A stretch of DNA of 64,000 nucleotides from Hydrogenophaga borbori (GCF_003417535.1 NZ_QVLS01000014.1:62001-126000), one strand, 5' to 3'; positions 1-8,258 are shown, numbered from the stretch's first letter. Notes: generated from the sequence alone by a model not told the origin. Translations and numbers: made by a program.

Positions 1-195
1 GGGGAGGTAGCCGTCGCCGCTGGCGTAGACCAGGTCGATCCGCTCGTGCGTGTGCAGGTGGTCGAAGGCCAGCGCGCGCTGGGGCGCGGCCCACACGTGC
101 CGGGGCAAGGCGAGCAGCGGTGCGGCCACCGCGGCGCCCAGGCCCTGGCGCAGGAAACGGCGGCGAGAGGCGGGGAACAAAGGACGGTCGTTCAT
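1..195 (-). CDS. DUF882/YcbK-like exported peptidase-fold protein (partial)
   Basis: Only the first 65 codons are inside the window; the gene continues past the left edge. The ATG at 195 overlaps the stop of the upstream L,D-transpeptidase gene as ATGA (192-195), so the two are probably translationally coupled. The N-terminus has a twin-arginine-like leader (SRRRFLRQGLG at about residues 9-19) followed by an Ala/Leu-rich stretch, which suggests export to the periplasm. After the leader comes LAFDHLHTHERIDLVYASG, typical of the start of DUF882 (YcbK) proteins, which share the fold of M15 zinc peptidases. Pairing of a ycbB-type transpeptidase with a ycbK-type gene is also known in enterobacteria. 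A role in peptidoglycan remodelling is inferred; the catalytic region is not visible. Confidence 0.82.
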   Translation of the reverse strand, partial: MNDRPLFPASRRRFLRQGLGAAVAAPLLALPRHVWAAPQRALAFDHLHTHERIDLVYASGDGYLP

Positions 196-1772
196 CGGGA
201 GGGTTGCGGTTGGGGCCGGGGCCGGGCGTCGAGGGCGGCCTGCAGCCGCGCGTCGTGACCATACACGTCGGCGAAGAAGTGGGGACGGCCCTGCTTGACG
301 AGCACCGTGCCGTAGGCGATGAGCACCGGCAGCGGGTCGCGCAGGGCGACGTGGGTGGACGTGCCGGCGGCCATCTGCTCGCGGATGCGCGCTTCGTCCC
401 AGCCGGGCATGCCCGCCATCACGAAGCGCGCCAGCGCCACCGGGTCCTCCACGCGGATGCAGCCATGGCTGAAATCGCGCCGTTCGCGCGCGAACAGGCC
501 GACCGAGGGCGTGTGGTGAAGGTAGATGTTGTCGCGGTTGGGGAAGACGAACTTGATGTCGCCCAGCGCATTGGCCGGTCCGGGGCGCTGGCGGATGCGC
601 AGCCGGCCGGCCAGCACGGCGTCGAGCTTGGCCGGGCTCAGCACCGTGTCCACCGCGCCGTCGCCGCCGACGAACTCAAAGCCCTGGCTCGCCCAATGGC
701 CCGGGTCGCGGCGCAGGCGCGGCACCGTCTCCTGGCGCGCAATCGATGGCGGCACGTTCCAGTAGGGGCTGAACTCGATGCTGCGCAGGCGTTCGTCGAA
801 CAGCGGGGTTTCATGGCCCACGGCCTTGCCCACGATCACGCGCATGCTCAGGCGCACCTCGATGCGGCCGTCCACCACTTCGTAGGCGCGCAGCATGTAC
901 TCGGGAATGTTGACCACGATCATGCGCGGCCCCTGCAGCAGGGGCGTCCAGCGCAGGCGCTCCAGGGTCAGCGCCGTCTGGCGCGCGCGCGCCGCTGGCG
1001 GCACCTCCAGCGCCGCCAGCGTGGCGGCGCCGACCACGCCATCGTCCGTCAGGCCATGGCGCCGCTGGAAGGCCCGCAGGGCCTCGAGCGCGGCGCCATC
1101 GAGGCGGTCGGGGGGCGGCGCGCCGCCGGTCAGGTCACCCAGCAGCGCCAGGCGCTCGGCCATCGCGGGCAAACCCGCCCAGTGGCCGCCCGGTTCGAGC
1201 TTCGGCGAGCGCGCGCCCGCCGGCCGCGGCAAGGGCGGCAGGCGCCGCGACCAGGCGGAGTGGCCGGCCAGCGCGTCCATGTCGCGCAGGACCTTCTGCA
1301 GCTGGCCATAGATCGGCAGCGGGGGAACCGCCGCCCGCACCGCCGCGTCGAGCCGTCCCTGGGCCAGGGCGTCGGCCAGCGCCTTCGCCGGGTCGAAGGC
1401 CCTCGGCGCCACGCTGAAGCGCTGGTGCACGGCGTGGGGATCGACGCGGCCAAAGGCCAGGTCGTGCAGGAAGCGTCGCATGGCGGCGCCCAGCTCGGTG
1501 GCGAAGCGGGCGCCGGCCGCCCCGTCCGGGCGGGCCAGCGCCTCGCCCAGCTGCCGCTGGAGCGCCTGGACCTGGTAATCGCCCGGATCGAGGCCGTTCG
1601 CCCCTGCGCCGGCCAACAGGGCCAGCGCCTGGCGGGCCAGCGGCTCGTTCCAGGCCTGGCCGCTGCCGGCCTCGACCCAGGTGGCGGCCGCGGCGGGGCC
1701 CGGCCACCAGGGCAAGGCGCCCAGGGCGAGCAGCCAGTGGCGGCGGCGCCAGGAAAACGGAGCCAGGTGCAT
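192..1772 (-). CDS. L,D-transpeptidase, YcbB/LdtD-like
   Basis: A 526-residue periplasmic enzyme predicted to make 3-3 crosslinks in peptidoglycan or to attach proteins to it. The N-terminus has an Arg-rich start and a hydrophobic Ala-rich segment ending near AAAA (about residue 30), consistent with a signal peptide. A YcbB-type scaffold is followed by a peptidoglycan-binding-1 repeat around residues 225-255 (LEALRAFQRRHGLTDDGVVG). The YkuD catalytic domain spans about residues 285-460. The active-site motif FSHGCIRVEDP contains Cys438 and His436, preceded by the conserved IYLHHTPS. Length and domain order match the large YcbB class rather than short ErfK-type enzymes. The gene is 43 bases downstream of the enoyl-CoA hydratase gene on the same strand and overlaps the DUF882 gene. 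Confidence 0.93.
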   Translation of the reverse strand: MHLAPFSWRRRHWLLALGALPWWPGPAAAATWVEAGSGQAWNEPLARQALALLAGAGANGLDPGDYQVQALQRQLGEALARPDGAAGARFATELGAAMRRFLHDLAFGRVDPHAVHQRFSVAPRAFDPAKALADALAQGRLDAAVRAAVPPLPIYGQLQKVLRDMDALAGHSAWSRRLPPLPRPAGARSPKLEPGGHWAGLPAMAERLALLGDLTGGAPPPDRLDGAALEALRAFQRRHGLTDDGVVGAATLAALEVPPAARARQTALTLERLRWTPLLQGPRMIVVNIPEYMLRAYEVVDGRIEVRLSMRVIVGKAVGHETPLFDERLRSIEFSPYWNVPPSIARQETVPRLRRDPGHWASQGFEFVGGDGAVDTVLSPAKLDAVLAGRLRIRQRPGPANALGDIKFVFPNRDNIYLHHTPSVGLFARERRDFSHGCIRVEDPVALARFVMAGMPGWDEARIREQMAAGTSTHVALRDPLPVLIAYGTVLVKQGRPHFFADVYGHDARLQAALDARPRPQPQPSR

Positions 1773-1815
1773 GGCGGCATTGTCCCCGACCGGGCGGCCG
1801 CCCCCGGGCCACGGG

Positions 1816-2607
1816 TCAGAACCGGCCGTGGCGCCCCTCGCCCGCCGCGAAGCGCTGCGCGCCTTCCAGCGCGTCGGGGATGCGCGCCTGGCCGCGCCGC
1901 CATTCCTGCTGCAGGGCCTCGCCCAGGGACAGGTCCCACTGCGCGTAGGCGCTCTCGCGGTCCGCGAGCATCGTGGCCTGTGGGAAGCCCGCGAGCTGGC
2001 GCGCCAGCGCGATGGCCGCCTCGCGCGCCTGCCCGCTCGGCACCACCCGGTTGGCCAGGCCGATGCGCAAGGCCTCGTCGGCCTCGACCTTGCGGCCGGT
2101 CAGGATCAGGTCCATGGCGTGGCCCATGCCGATCAGGCGCGGCAGGCGCACGGTGCCGCCATCGATGAGCGGCACGCCAAAGCGGCGGCAGTAGACGCCG
2201 AAGTAGGCGTCGGCCTCCATCACGCGCAGGTCGCACCACAGCGCCAGCTCCAGGCCACCGGCCACGGCCGCGCCGGCCACGGCGGCGATCACGGGCTTGG
2301 ACAGGCGCAGGCGCGAAGGCCCCATGGGGCCGAGGGCGCGCGCATCGGCGCTGTCGAAGTCCAGATCGGCCAGCGCCCCGCCTCCGCCGGCCTGCGCGGC
2401 GCGGGCGCCGAACTGCAGGTCCCAGCCGGCGCAGAAGTGGCCGTGCGCGCCGTGAAAGACCGCGACCCGTGCCGCGGCATCGTCCTCGAAGGCCAGGAAG
2501 GCCGCGTGCAGTTCGCGCGCGGTGGCGCTGTCCACCGCGTTGCGCACCTCGGGGCGGTCCAGGGTGACGACGCGGATGCCGTCGAGGGTTTCGATGCGCA
2601 CCGTCAT
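1816..2607 (-). CDS. enoyl-CoA hydratase/isomerase family protein
   Basis: A 263-residue crotonase-fold protein. HGHFCAGWDLQ near residue 65 and VAGAAVAGGLELALWCDLR near residue 110 form the CoA oxyanion hole. The first acidic residue of classical hydratases is kept (Glu in GGLELAL). The second is not: the usual PE(I/V)xLG is replaced by YCRRFGVPLIDGG. That variant is common in a broad crotonase subfamily of unknown substrate. The ATG at 2607 overlaps the stop of the AtuA C-terminal gene (ATGA, 2604-2607), so it is the third gene of a small operon atuA(N)-atuA(C)-hydratase. It probably acts on the same CoA ester as the AtuA homologue; true hydratase activity is uncertain. Confidence 0.88.
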   Translation of the reverse strand: MTVRIETLDGIRVVTLDRPEVRNAVDSATARELHAAFLAFEDDAAARVAVFHGAHGHFCAGWDLQFGARAAQAGGGGALADLDFDSADARALGPMGPSRLRLSKPVIAAVAGAAVAGGLELALWCDLRVMEADAYFGVYCRRFGVPLIDGGTVRLPRLIGMGHAMDLILTGRKVEADEALRIGLANRVVPSGQAREAAIALARQLAGFPQATMLADRESAYAQWDLSLGEALQQEWRRGQARIPDALEGAQRFAAGEGRHGRF

Positions 2608-2984
2608 GAGGCCTCCCACCAGCCCACGCGCGGCTGCTGCAGGGCGGCCTCCAGTTCGGCCGCCCCCACCTCGATCTCCAGCCGCAGCAGCGCCGCCGCC
2701 ATGGCCTTGCCCAGGTTGTCCAGGCGCAGGTTGCGGGCGCCGCCGCCCTGCAGCGCCCCCTTCAGCACGAACTTGAGCGCCAGGATGTTGGGCAGCGCCC
2801 AGGCGTCCACCTCGCCCGGCAGCCAAGGCGCGAAGTGCACGCGCACGCGCTCGGCGGTGACCTCCCGCGCCAGCAGGGCGTAGCCCGCCGGGTTCCAGGC
2901 GAACAGCCCAAAGTCCACCCAATCGGCCTTGTCGCCGCTGCGCGCGTGGGCGATGCGCGCGAGCGGAATGCGGACCCGGTTCAT
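2604..2984 (-). CDS. AtuA C-terminal ferredoxin-like-fold domain protein
   Basis: A 126-residue protein matching the C-terminal domain that is fused to the DUF1446 domain in Pseudomonas AtuA. Recognisable segments are IAHARSGDKADWVDFGLFA near the N-terminus, LPNILALKFVLKGALQGGG in the middle and LDNLGKAMAAALLRLEIEV near the end. Here it is a separate gene whose ATG overlaps the stop of the large AtuA gene as ATGA (2981-2984), and it overlaps the next gene the same way. A coupled pair suggests the two chains form one complex. The biochemical role of AtuA is not established; it is needed for acyclic terpene growth in Pseudomonas. Confidence 0.85.
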   Translation of the reverse strand: MNRVRIPLARIAHARSGDKADWVDFGLFAWNPAGYALLAREVTAERVRVHFAPWLPGEVDAWALPNILALKFVLKGALQGGGARNLRLDNLGKAMAAALLRLEIEVGAAELEAALQQPRVGWWEAS

Positions 2985-4378
2985 GCGGCCTCTCCCATGA
3001 ACTCCACCTGCACACCCGCCTCCACCTCGCCCCGGTCCACCAGCGTGGGCCAGATGCCCAGCAGCTCGCTCACGTTGTGCAGCCCCGTGAAGCCGCAGGT
3101 GTAGGCGGGGCCGCTGAGGCCCATCCACGGGAACAGGCGCCCGAAGCCCTCGGCCGCGGCCTTCTCGGGCGTGCGCAGCACCAGCCGCGTCCAGATTTCG
3201 TTGAGCTGGTTGAGCGCGTCCACCGCCGGCAGCGGCGCCAGCGGCCCATGGGCGGAGTTCAGGCCGGGGTACTCCACGTACAGCTCGTCGTGCGGCACGC
3301 GCCGCTCCTTCAGCTGGGCGCGGATGGTCGCCTGCGCCTGCTGCGACTTGTCCCAGGCATCGGGCCAGGAAAAGCCCCAGGTCACCTCGGCCTTGTAGCC
3401 GTCGCGGAAACCCGCCACCACCTTCAGCCGCTCGCTGGACGCGCGGCCGCGCGCGCCGGTCAGCCGCACGCGGTCCTGCCCGAGGTCTTCCAGGTGGATG
3501 CCGCCCATGTCCAGCACCACGTCGGGGCTGTGGTAAGCGTGCGGGTCGTGCACCTCGTACAGCAGCTGCTGGCGCACGGTGTCGAAATTCACCCGCCCGC
3601 CGGTGCCCGGCGCCTTGGTGATGAGCGCGCTGCCATCGGCCCAGACCTCGGCGATGGGGTAGCCGATGTGCGCCAGATCGGGGATGGACTGCCAATGCCC
3701 CTGCGCGCCGAAGTTGCCGCCGCTGCCCTGCCCCGAGCACTCCAGCAGGTGGCCCACGGTGAGACCTTGCGCCAGGCGGTCGAGCGCTTCGCCCTCGCGC
3801 GCGCCGTCCAGGCGCCAGCCGTGCGCGTGCGCGATCGGGCCCAGGAACAGCGCCGCGTCCGCCACCCGGCCGGTGATGACGATCTGCGCGCCCCCGTCCA
3901 GCGCGCGCACGATGGGCGCGGCGCCCAGGTAGGCGTTGGCGAACACCAGCCGCTCGCGCACCGCCGCCACCGGCGCGCCGGTGAACAGGTGCTCGAAGGC
4001 GCCGCCGGCCGGGTCGGCCAGGCGAGGCAGCACGTCGTCGCCACTGACCACCGCCACGCGCGCCTTCAGGCCCTTGGCGGCGAAGGCGGCCAGCACCGCC
4101 TGCGCCGCGCCCCGCGGGTTCAGGCCGCCGGCGTTGCAGACGAAGCGCACGCCCTGGCGCTGCATCAGCGGCCACAGGCGCAGCAGCAGCGGCACCACGT
4201 CTCGCGCGTAGCCCAGTCCGGGGTCGCGCTGGCGGTCCTTCTGCAGGATGGCGAGCGTGAGTTCGGCCAGGTGGTCGCTGGCGATGAACTGCACGCCGCC
4301 GCGTTCGATGCTCGCGGCAATGGGCTCCCAGGCGTCGCCGTAGAAGCCCAGGCCGGCGCCGATGCGGATGGAATTCAT
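2981..4378 (-). CDS. atuA: AtuA homologue, DUF1446 domain (N-terminal part)
   Basis: A 465-residue protein of the acyclic terpene utilisation AtuA family (DUF1446). It starts MNSIRIGAGLGFYGDAWEP and has family-like stretches: SDHLAELTLAIL near residue 35, FVCNAGGLNPRG near 80, VITGRVADAALFLGP near 170 and ECSGQGSGGNFGAQG near 215. Reading upstream in frame shows no convincing homology, so the ATG at 4378 is chosen. Pseudomonas AtuA is about 590 residues and carries the C-terminal domain in one chain; here that domain is the next gene. The gene is transcribed away from the livH gene at 4547 across a 168-base divergent region with candidate operators. The function is unproven; involvement in terpenoid-acid or related CoA-ester catabolism is inferred. 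Confidence 0.87.
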   Translation of the reverse strand: MNSIRIGAGLGFYGDAWEPIAASIERGGVQFIASDHLAELTLAILQKDRQRDPGLGYARDVVPLLLRLWPLMQRQGVRFVCNAGGLNPRGAAQAVLAAFAAKGLKARVAVVSGDDVLPRLADPAGGAFEHLFTGAPVAAVRERLVFANAYLGAAPIVRALDGGAQIVITGRVADAALFLGPIAHAHGWRLDGAREGEALDRLAQGLTVGHLLECSGQGSGGNFGAQGHWQSIPDLAHIGYPIAEVWADGSALITKAPGTGGRVNFDTVRQQLLYEVHDPHAYHSPDVVLDMGGIHLEDLGQDRVRLTGARGRASSERLKVVAGFRDGYKAEVTWGFSWPDAWDKSQQAQATIRAQLKERRVPHDELYVEYPGLNSAHGPLAPLPAVDALNQLNEIWTRLVLRTPEKAAAEGFGRLFPWMGLSGPAYTCGFTGLHNVSELLGIWPTLVDRGEVEAGVQVEFMGEAA

Positions 4379-4415
4379 GGGCACCGATGGTGCTGGCGCC
4401 TGCGCGACTGCCGAT

Positions 4416-4431
4416 GGGGGAGAACCCCTAG
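4416..4431. promoter_or_regulatory. inverted repeat GGGG-AGAA-CCCCTAG, possible regulator site
   Basis: GGGGG at 4416-4420 and CCCC at 4425-4428 form an inverted repeat with a 4-base centre, followed by TAG. It lies in the divergent region between atuA and livH, upstream of a TATAAA box. Similar short GGGG/CCCC palindromes occur at 44457-44467, upstream of the second Liv cluster, and in looser form at 38402-38418. No regulator is identified. Confidence 0.35.
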
Positions 4432-4453
4432 CGGCAGTCCCGGGGAGGACAGC

Positions 4454-4459
4454 TATAAA
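4454..4459 (+). promoter_or_regulatory. candidate -10 box (TATAAA) for the livHMGF operon
   Basis: TATAAA stands out in an otherwise GC-rich intergenic region, 88 bases upstream of the livH GTG. I see no good TTGACA-like -35 at 16-18 bases, which would fit an activator-dependent promoter using the upstream GGGG/CCCC repeat. Confidence 0.35.
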
Positions 4460-4488
4460 TCTTCGACCCCTGCGGTGCGGCCCGCTCC

Positions 4489-4505
4489 CAAGCTTGCAGC
4501 AAGCT
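4489..4505. promoter_or_regulatory. overlapping inverted repeats, possible TetR-type operator
   Basis: Two overlapping palindromes are seen: CAAGCTTG at 4489-4496, and AGCTTGC-A-GCAAGCT at 4491-4505 with perfect 7-base arms. The CAAGC/GCTTG half-sites are the same as those of the candidate operator in front of the Atu-operon TetR gene at 30329-30342. The site lies between atuA and livH and could let one regulator control both directions. This is inference from sequence only. Confidence 0.4.
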
Positions 4506-4546
4506 GCGCACCAGCCCCGGGGCAATACAAGACAGGAGACGGTTCC

Positions 4547-5422
4547 GTGCAACTGCTGCAACTGCTGATCAGCGGGGCGGCCCAGGGATGCATCTACGGC
4601 CTCATCGCGCTGGGCTTCGTGCTCATCTACAAGGCGACCGAGACCGTGAGCTTCGCGCAGGGCGACCTCATGATGGTGGGCGCCTTCGGCGGCCTGCTCA
4701 CCATGACGCTGCTGGGTTTCCCGTTCTGGCTGTCCGTCGTCGCCGCCGTCGTGGGCATGGGCCTGTTCGGCATCGTGCTCGAGCGCCTGGTCATCCGCCC
4801 CATCCTGGGACAGCCCGCCTTCTCCATCGTCATGCTCACCATCGGCGTGGGCTACCTGCTGCGCGGGCTCATCACCATGATCCCGAACATCGGCACCGAG
4901 ACACACACCCTGCCGGTGCCCTACGCGGGCCAGGTGCTCAAGCTGGGTGCGCTGGTCATCTCGGCCGAGCAGATCGTGGTGATCGGCGCCACCGCCCTGC
5001 TGTGCGCGCTGCTGTTCGCCATGTTCCGCTACAGCAAGCTGGGGGTCGCCATGCAGGCCTCGTCGCAGAACCAGCTGGCGGCCTACTACATGGGCATTCC
5101 GGTCAAGCGCCTCAATGGCCTGGTGTGGGGCCTGGCGGCGGGCGTGGCGGCCATCGCGGGCCTGCTGCTGGCGCCCATCACCTTCGTGCACGCCAACATG
5201 GGCTTCATCGGCCTCAAGGCCTTCCCGGCGGCGGTGGTGGGCGGCTTCGGCAGCCTGCCCGGCGCCATCGTGGGCGGGCTCATCATCGGCATCGTCGAGG
5301 CCATCGCGGGCTTCTACCTGCCCGAGGGTTTCAAGGACATCGCGCCTTACATCGTGGTGCTGATCATGCTGGTGCTCAAGCCCAACGGGCTGTTCGGCGA
5401 GAAGCTGCGCAAGAAAGTCTGA
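4547..5422 (+). CDS. livH: Liv/HAAT-type ABC transporter permease (LivH family)
   Basis: A 291-residue inner-membrane permease with about eight hydrophobic segments. It has family signatures IYGLIALGFVLIYKATETVS near residue 15, FAQGDLMMVGAF near 35, and KAFPAAVVGGFGSLPGAIVG near 225. The GTG at 4547 is chosen because AGGAGA lies 7 bases upstream and the hydrophobic N-terminus starts right there. It is the first gene of a seven-gene plus-strand operon with livM 9 bases downstream. HAAT transporters carry branched amino acids but also many hydrophobic or aromatic carboxylates. The acyl-CoA ligase later in this operon argues for an acid substrate. Confidence 0.93.
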   Translation: MQLLQLLISGAAQGCIYGLIALGFVLIYKATETVSFAQGDLMMVGAFGGLLTMTLLGFPFWLSVVAAVVGMGLFGIVLERLVIRPILGQPAFSIVMLTIGVGYLLRGLITMIPNIGTETHTLPVPYAGQVLKLGALVISAEQIVVIGATALLCALLFAMFRYSKLGVAMQASSQNQLAAYYMGIPVKRLNGLVWGLAAGVAAIAGLLLAPITFVHANMGFIGLKAFPAAVVGGFGSLPGAIVGGLIIGIVEAIAGFYLPEGFKDIAPYIVVLIMLVLKPNGLFGEKLRKKV

Positions 5423-5431
5423 GGCCGAACG

Positions 5432-6508
5432 ATGCGATTCCTCTTCAAGACGAACTACGACCAGGACATCCGGCTCGCCAAGCACGGCGGCCACGTGTTC
5501 TGGTACGGCCTGCTGTGCCTGTTCCTGCTGGCCGCGCCCTGGGTGATCGACGAGTACTGGCTGGCGCAGCTCACCTTCGTGCTGATCTACGGCATCGTGG
5601 GCCTGGGGCTGATGCTGCTGGCCGGCTTCACCGGTCTGTTCTCGCTCGGTCACGCGGCCTTCCTGGGCGTGGGCGCGTACACGCAGGCCGCACTGGTCAA
5701 CGCGGGCGTGCCCTTCCCCATCGCCCTGGCCTGCGCCGGCCTGCTGGCGGCGGCGGTGGGCGTGGTGGTGGGCCTGCCGGCGCTGCGCGTCAAGGGCATC
5801 TACCTGGGCATGGCCACGCTGGCCTTCGGCTTCATCGTGGAAGAAGGCATCGCGCGCTGGGAGTCGGTCACCGGCGGCAACAAGGGCCTCATGGTCAACC
5901 CGCCCCAGCTCTTCGACTGGGCGCTCGACTCCACCAACGAGTTCTACTTCCTCTGTCTGGTGGTGTGCGTGCTCAGCACCCTGGCCATCGTGAACCTGAT
6001 GCGCTCGTCCACCGGCCGCGCCTTCGTCGCGATCCGCGACTCGGAAATCTCGGCCCAGAGCATGGGCATCCACCTGGCGCGCTACAAGACCCTGTCCTTC
6101 GCGCTGTCGGCCGCGCTGGCGGGCCTGGGCGGCGCGCTCTATGCGCACAAGATCCAGTTCCTGTCGCCCGAGCAGTTCTCCATCATCCAGTCGATCGACC
6201 TGCTGCTCATGGTGGTGATCGGCGGGCTGGGCTCCATCCACGGCGCCTTTCTCGGCGCCATCTTCCTCATCGTCATGCCGCAGCTCATCGCTCTGGGCAA
6301 GGACATCCTGCCCGAGGCCATCGGCCAGTCCGCGGGCCTGCAGGGCGCGGTGTACGGCGCGGTGCTGATCGCCTTCGTGTTGTTCGAGCCGATGGGACTG
6401 TACGGGCGCTGGCTCAAGGTGCGCGCCTACTTCCAGCTCTTCCCGTTCTACCGCCAGGGCATGTTCAAGCGGCAGAAGTCGTTCCAGAAATCGGAGAGAT
6501 TGAGATGA
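5432..6508 (+). CDS. livM: Liv/HAAT-type ABC transporter permease (LivM family)
   Basis: A 358-residue second permease of the same transporter. Family signatures include LAGFTGLFSLGHAAFLGVGAY near residue 65, GIYLGMATLAFGFIVEE near 125 and the EAA-like loop RAFVAIRDSEISAQSMGI near 195. The soluble Lys-rich C-terminal tail is a little longer than average. The gene follows livH by 9 bases and should form the heterodimeric membrane channel with it. Directly after its stop codon lies a GC-rich repeat element (6509-6595) that separates it from the ATPase gene. Confidence 0.93.
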   Translation: MRFLFKTNYDQDIRLAKHGGHVFWYGLLCLFLLAAPWVIDEYWLAQLTFVLIYGIVGLGLMLLAGFTGLFSLGHAAFLGVGAYTQAALVNAGVPFPIALACAGLLAAAVGVVVGLPALRVKGIYLGMATLAFGFIVEEGIARWESVTGGNKGLMVNPPQLFDWALDSTNEFYFLCLVVCVLSTLAIVNLMRSSTGRAFVAIRDSEISAQSMGIHLARYKTLSFALSAALAGLGGALYAHKIQFLSPEQFSIIQSIDLLLMVVIGGLGSIHGAFLGAIFLIVMPQLIALGKDILPEAIGQSAGLQGAVYGAVLIAFVLFEPMGLYGRWLKVRAYFQLFPFYRQGMFKRQKSFQKSERLR

Positions 6509-6595
6509 CCCCCCGCGTCGCTTCGCGCCACCCCCCAAGGGGGGCCATGCCTGCGGCCTGGCAAAGCCCGTTCCGCGGCATGTCTGGACAGGGTT
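6509..6595 (+). repeat. family A GC-rich repeat element, copy A1 (post-stop)
   Basis: The element begins directly after the TGA of livM with CCCCCCGCGTCGCTTCGCG, then a short hairpin CCCCCC-AA-GGGGGG, then GCCTGGCAAAGCCCGTTCCG and CGGCATGTCTGG. The same order of motifs is found after the stops at 53740 (A2) and 60562 (A3). It may act as a transcription-modulating or REP-type element inside the operon. The right boundary is approximate. Confidence 0.7.
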
Positions 6596-6620
6596 CCCTT
6601 CGAGCCGGAATGGCCAGCGT

Positions 6621-7451
6621 ATGAACGACACCGACACCCTGCTGTCCGCGAAGAACCTCAGCGTGCGCTTCGGCGGCGTGCTGGCGGTCAACAACGTCAG
6701 CTTCGACGTGAAGAAGGGCGAGGTCTTCACCCTGATCGGCCCCAACGGCGCGGGCAAGACCACGGTGTTCAACCTCATCAGCCGCATCTACACGCCCACC
6801 ACCGGCAGCATCGATTACGCCGGCCCCGCCGGCCCGGTGCGCCTGACGGACCAGGCGCCGCACAGCATCGCCCGCCTGGGCATCGCGCGCACCTTCCAGA
6901 ACATCGAGCTGTTCGAGCACGCCACCGTGCTGCAGAACCTGCTGATCGGGCGCCACACGCACCGCCGCACCGGCCTGTGGAGCGAGATCTTCTTCACCGG
7001 CAAGACCCGCGCGGCCGAGGTCGAGGCGCGCGAGAAAGCCGAACAGGTGATCGACCTGCTGGACCTGCAGCACCACCGCGAGAGCCTGGTGGCCGGCCTG
7101 CCCTACGGCGTGCGCAAGGTGGTGGAGCTGGCGCGCGCCCTGTGCACCGAGCCGCGTCTGCTGCTGCTGGACGAGCCCTCCTCCGGCCTGAACGTGGAAG
7201 AGACCGAGGACATGGCCTTCTGGATCACCGACATCAAGAACGAGCTCGGCATCACGGTGCTGATGGTCGAGCACGACATGAGCCTGGTGTCCAAGGTGTC
7301 CGACCGCGTGCTGGCCATGAGCATGGGCACGGAACTCACCACCGGCACGCCGGCCGAGGTGCAGAGCCACCCGGGCGTGATCGAGGCCTACCTGGGCAGC
7401 GTGGACGACGTGTCCAGCCTGCGCCGCGAGAACCACAAGGTGATGCCATGA
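6621..7451 (+). CDS. livG: Liv/HAAT-type ABC transporter ATPase (LivG family)
   Basis: A 276-residue cytoplasmic ATPase. It has Walker A GPNGAGKTT near residues 41-49, the LivG-type Q-loop region IARTFQNIELFEHATVLQN, and a Walker B/D-loop LLLLDEPSSGL near residue 175. The H-loop is MVEHDMSLV. The signature loop reads LPYGVRKVVELARAL instead of the canonical LSGGQ, which is usual for LivG proteins (LxYGxxR). The ATG at 6621 follows repeat element A1. The stop overlaps the livF start (ATGA, 7448-7451). It pairs with LivF to drive import. Confidence 0.93.
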   Translation: MNDTDTLLSAKNLSVRFGGVLAVNNVSFDVKKGEVFTLIGPNGAGKTTVFNLISRIYTPTTGSIDYAGPAGPVRLTDQAPHSIARLGIARTFQNIELFEHATVLQNLLIGRHTHRRTGLWSEIFFTGKTRAAEVEAREKAEQVIDLLDLQHHRESLVAGLPYGVRKVVELARALCTEPRLLLLDEPSSGLNVEETEDMAFWITDIKNELGITVLMVEHDMSLVSKVSDRVLAMSMGTELTTGTPAEVQSHPGVIEAYLGSVDDVSSLRRENHKVMP

Positions 7452-8236
7452 GCGTGCCCACCAGCGACGCGCCGGTCCTCAAGCTGTCCAACGTGGAGAG
7501 CGCCTACGGGCCCATCAAGGCCATCCGCGGTGTGAGCCTGCAGGTGCGCCGCGGCGAAATCGCCACCGTGCTGGGCAGCAACGGCGCGGGCAAGACCACC
7601 ATCCTCAAGACCATCAGCGGCATCATCGACCCGCGCAAGGGCACGGTGGAGTTCAAGGGCCAGGACATCACCGCGCGAGACCCGGCGCTGATCGTGCAGC
7701 AGGGCCTGCTGCACGTGCCGGAGGGGCGCGAGGTCTTCCCGCTGCTGAGCGTGCGGGACAACCTGCTGATGGGCGCCTACACCCGCAAGGACCGCGACGG
7801 CGTGGCGCGCGACATGGAAATGGTCTTCGGCTACTTCCCCATCCTGAAGGAGCGCGCCGCGCAGGACGCCGGCCTGCTCTCGGGCGGCCAGCAGCAGATG
7901 CTGGCCATCAGCCGCGCGCTGATGGCCACCCCCGACCTGGTGCTGCTCGACGAGCCCAGCCTGGGCCTGTCGCCCAAGCTCACCAAGGAGATCTTCGAGA
8001 TCGTGGTGCGCATCAACCGCGAGCGCGGCACCACCATCCTGCTGGTGGAGCAGAACGCCAACATGGCGCTCAACGCCTCCGACTACGGCTACGTGCTGGA
8101 GAACGGGCGCATCGTGATGGAAGACACCTGCGCCCATCTGCGCGAGAAGGACGACATCAAGGAGTTCTACCTCGGCATGAAAGAAGCCGGCGTGCGCGCC
8201 GACCGCCGCTGGAAGAAGAAGAAGAACTGGCGCTGA
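7448..8236 (+). CDS. livF: Liv/HAAT-type ABC transporter ATPase (LivF family)
   Basis: A 262-residue ATPase with Walker A GSNGAGKTT near residue 38, VPEGREVFPLLSVRDNL (a LivF hallmark) near residue 95, signature LLSGGQQQMLAISRAL near 140, Walker B LVLLDEPSLGL near 165 and H-loop LVEQNANMAL. The start is fixed by the ATGA overlap with livG. The C-terminus is extended and very basic (RWKKKKNWR), longer than typical LivF proteins of about 235 residues. The ligase gene follows 22 bases later. Confidence 0.93.
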   Translation: MSVPTSDAPVLKLSNVESAYGPIKAIRGVSLQVRRGEIATVLGSNGAGKTTILKTISGIIDPRKGTVEFKGQDITARDPALIVQQGLLHVPEGREVFPLLSVRDNLLMGAYTRKDRDGVARDMEMVFGYFPILKERAAQDAGLLSGGQQQMLAISRALMATPDLVLLDEPSLGLSPKLTKEIFEIVVRINRERGTTILLVEQNANMALNASDYGYVLENGRIVMEDTCAHLREKDDIKEFYLGMKEAGVRADRRWKKKKNWR

Positions 8237-8258
8237 GCGGCGACGAAGGGGACACGAC

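Noticed and set aside
4379..6787. In-frame upstream extension of atuA to a 1268-codon reading frame
   Set aside because: The extension is antisense to livH, livM and livG, shows only low-complexity His/Gln/Glu-rich sequence, and has no AtuA-family homology before MNSIRIGAG.
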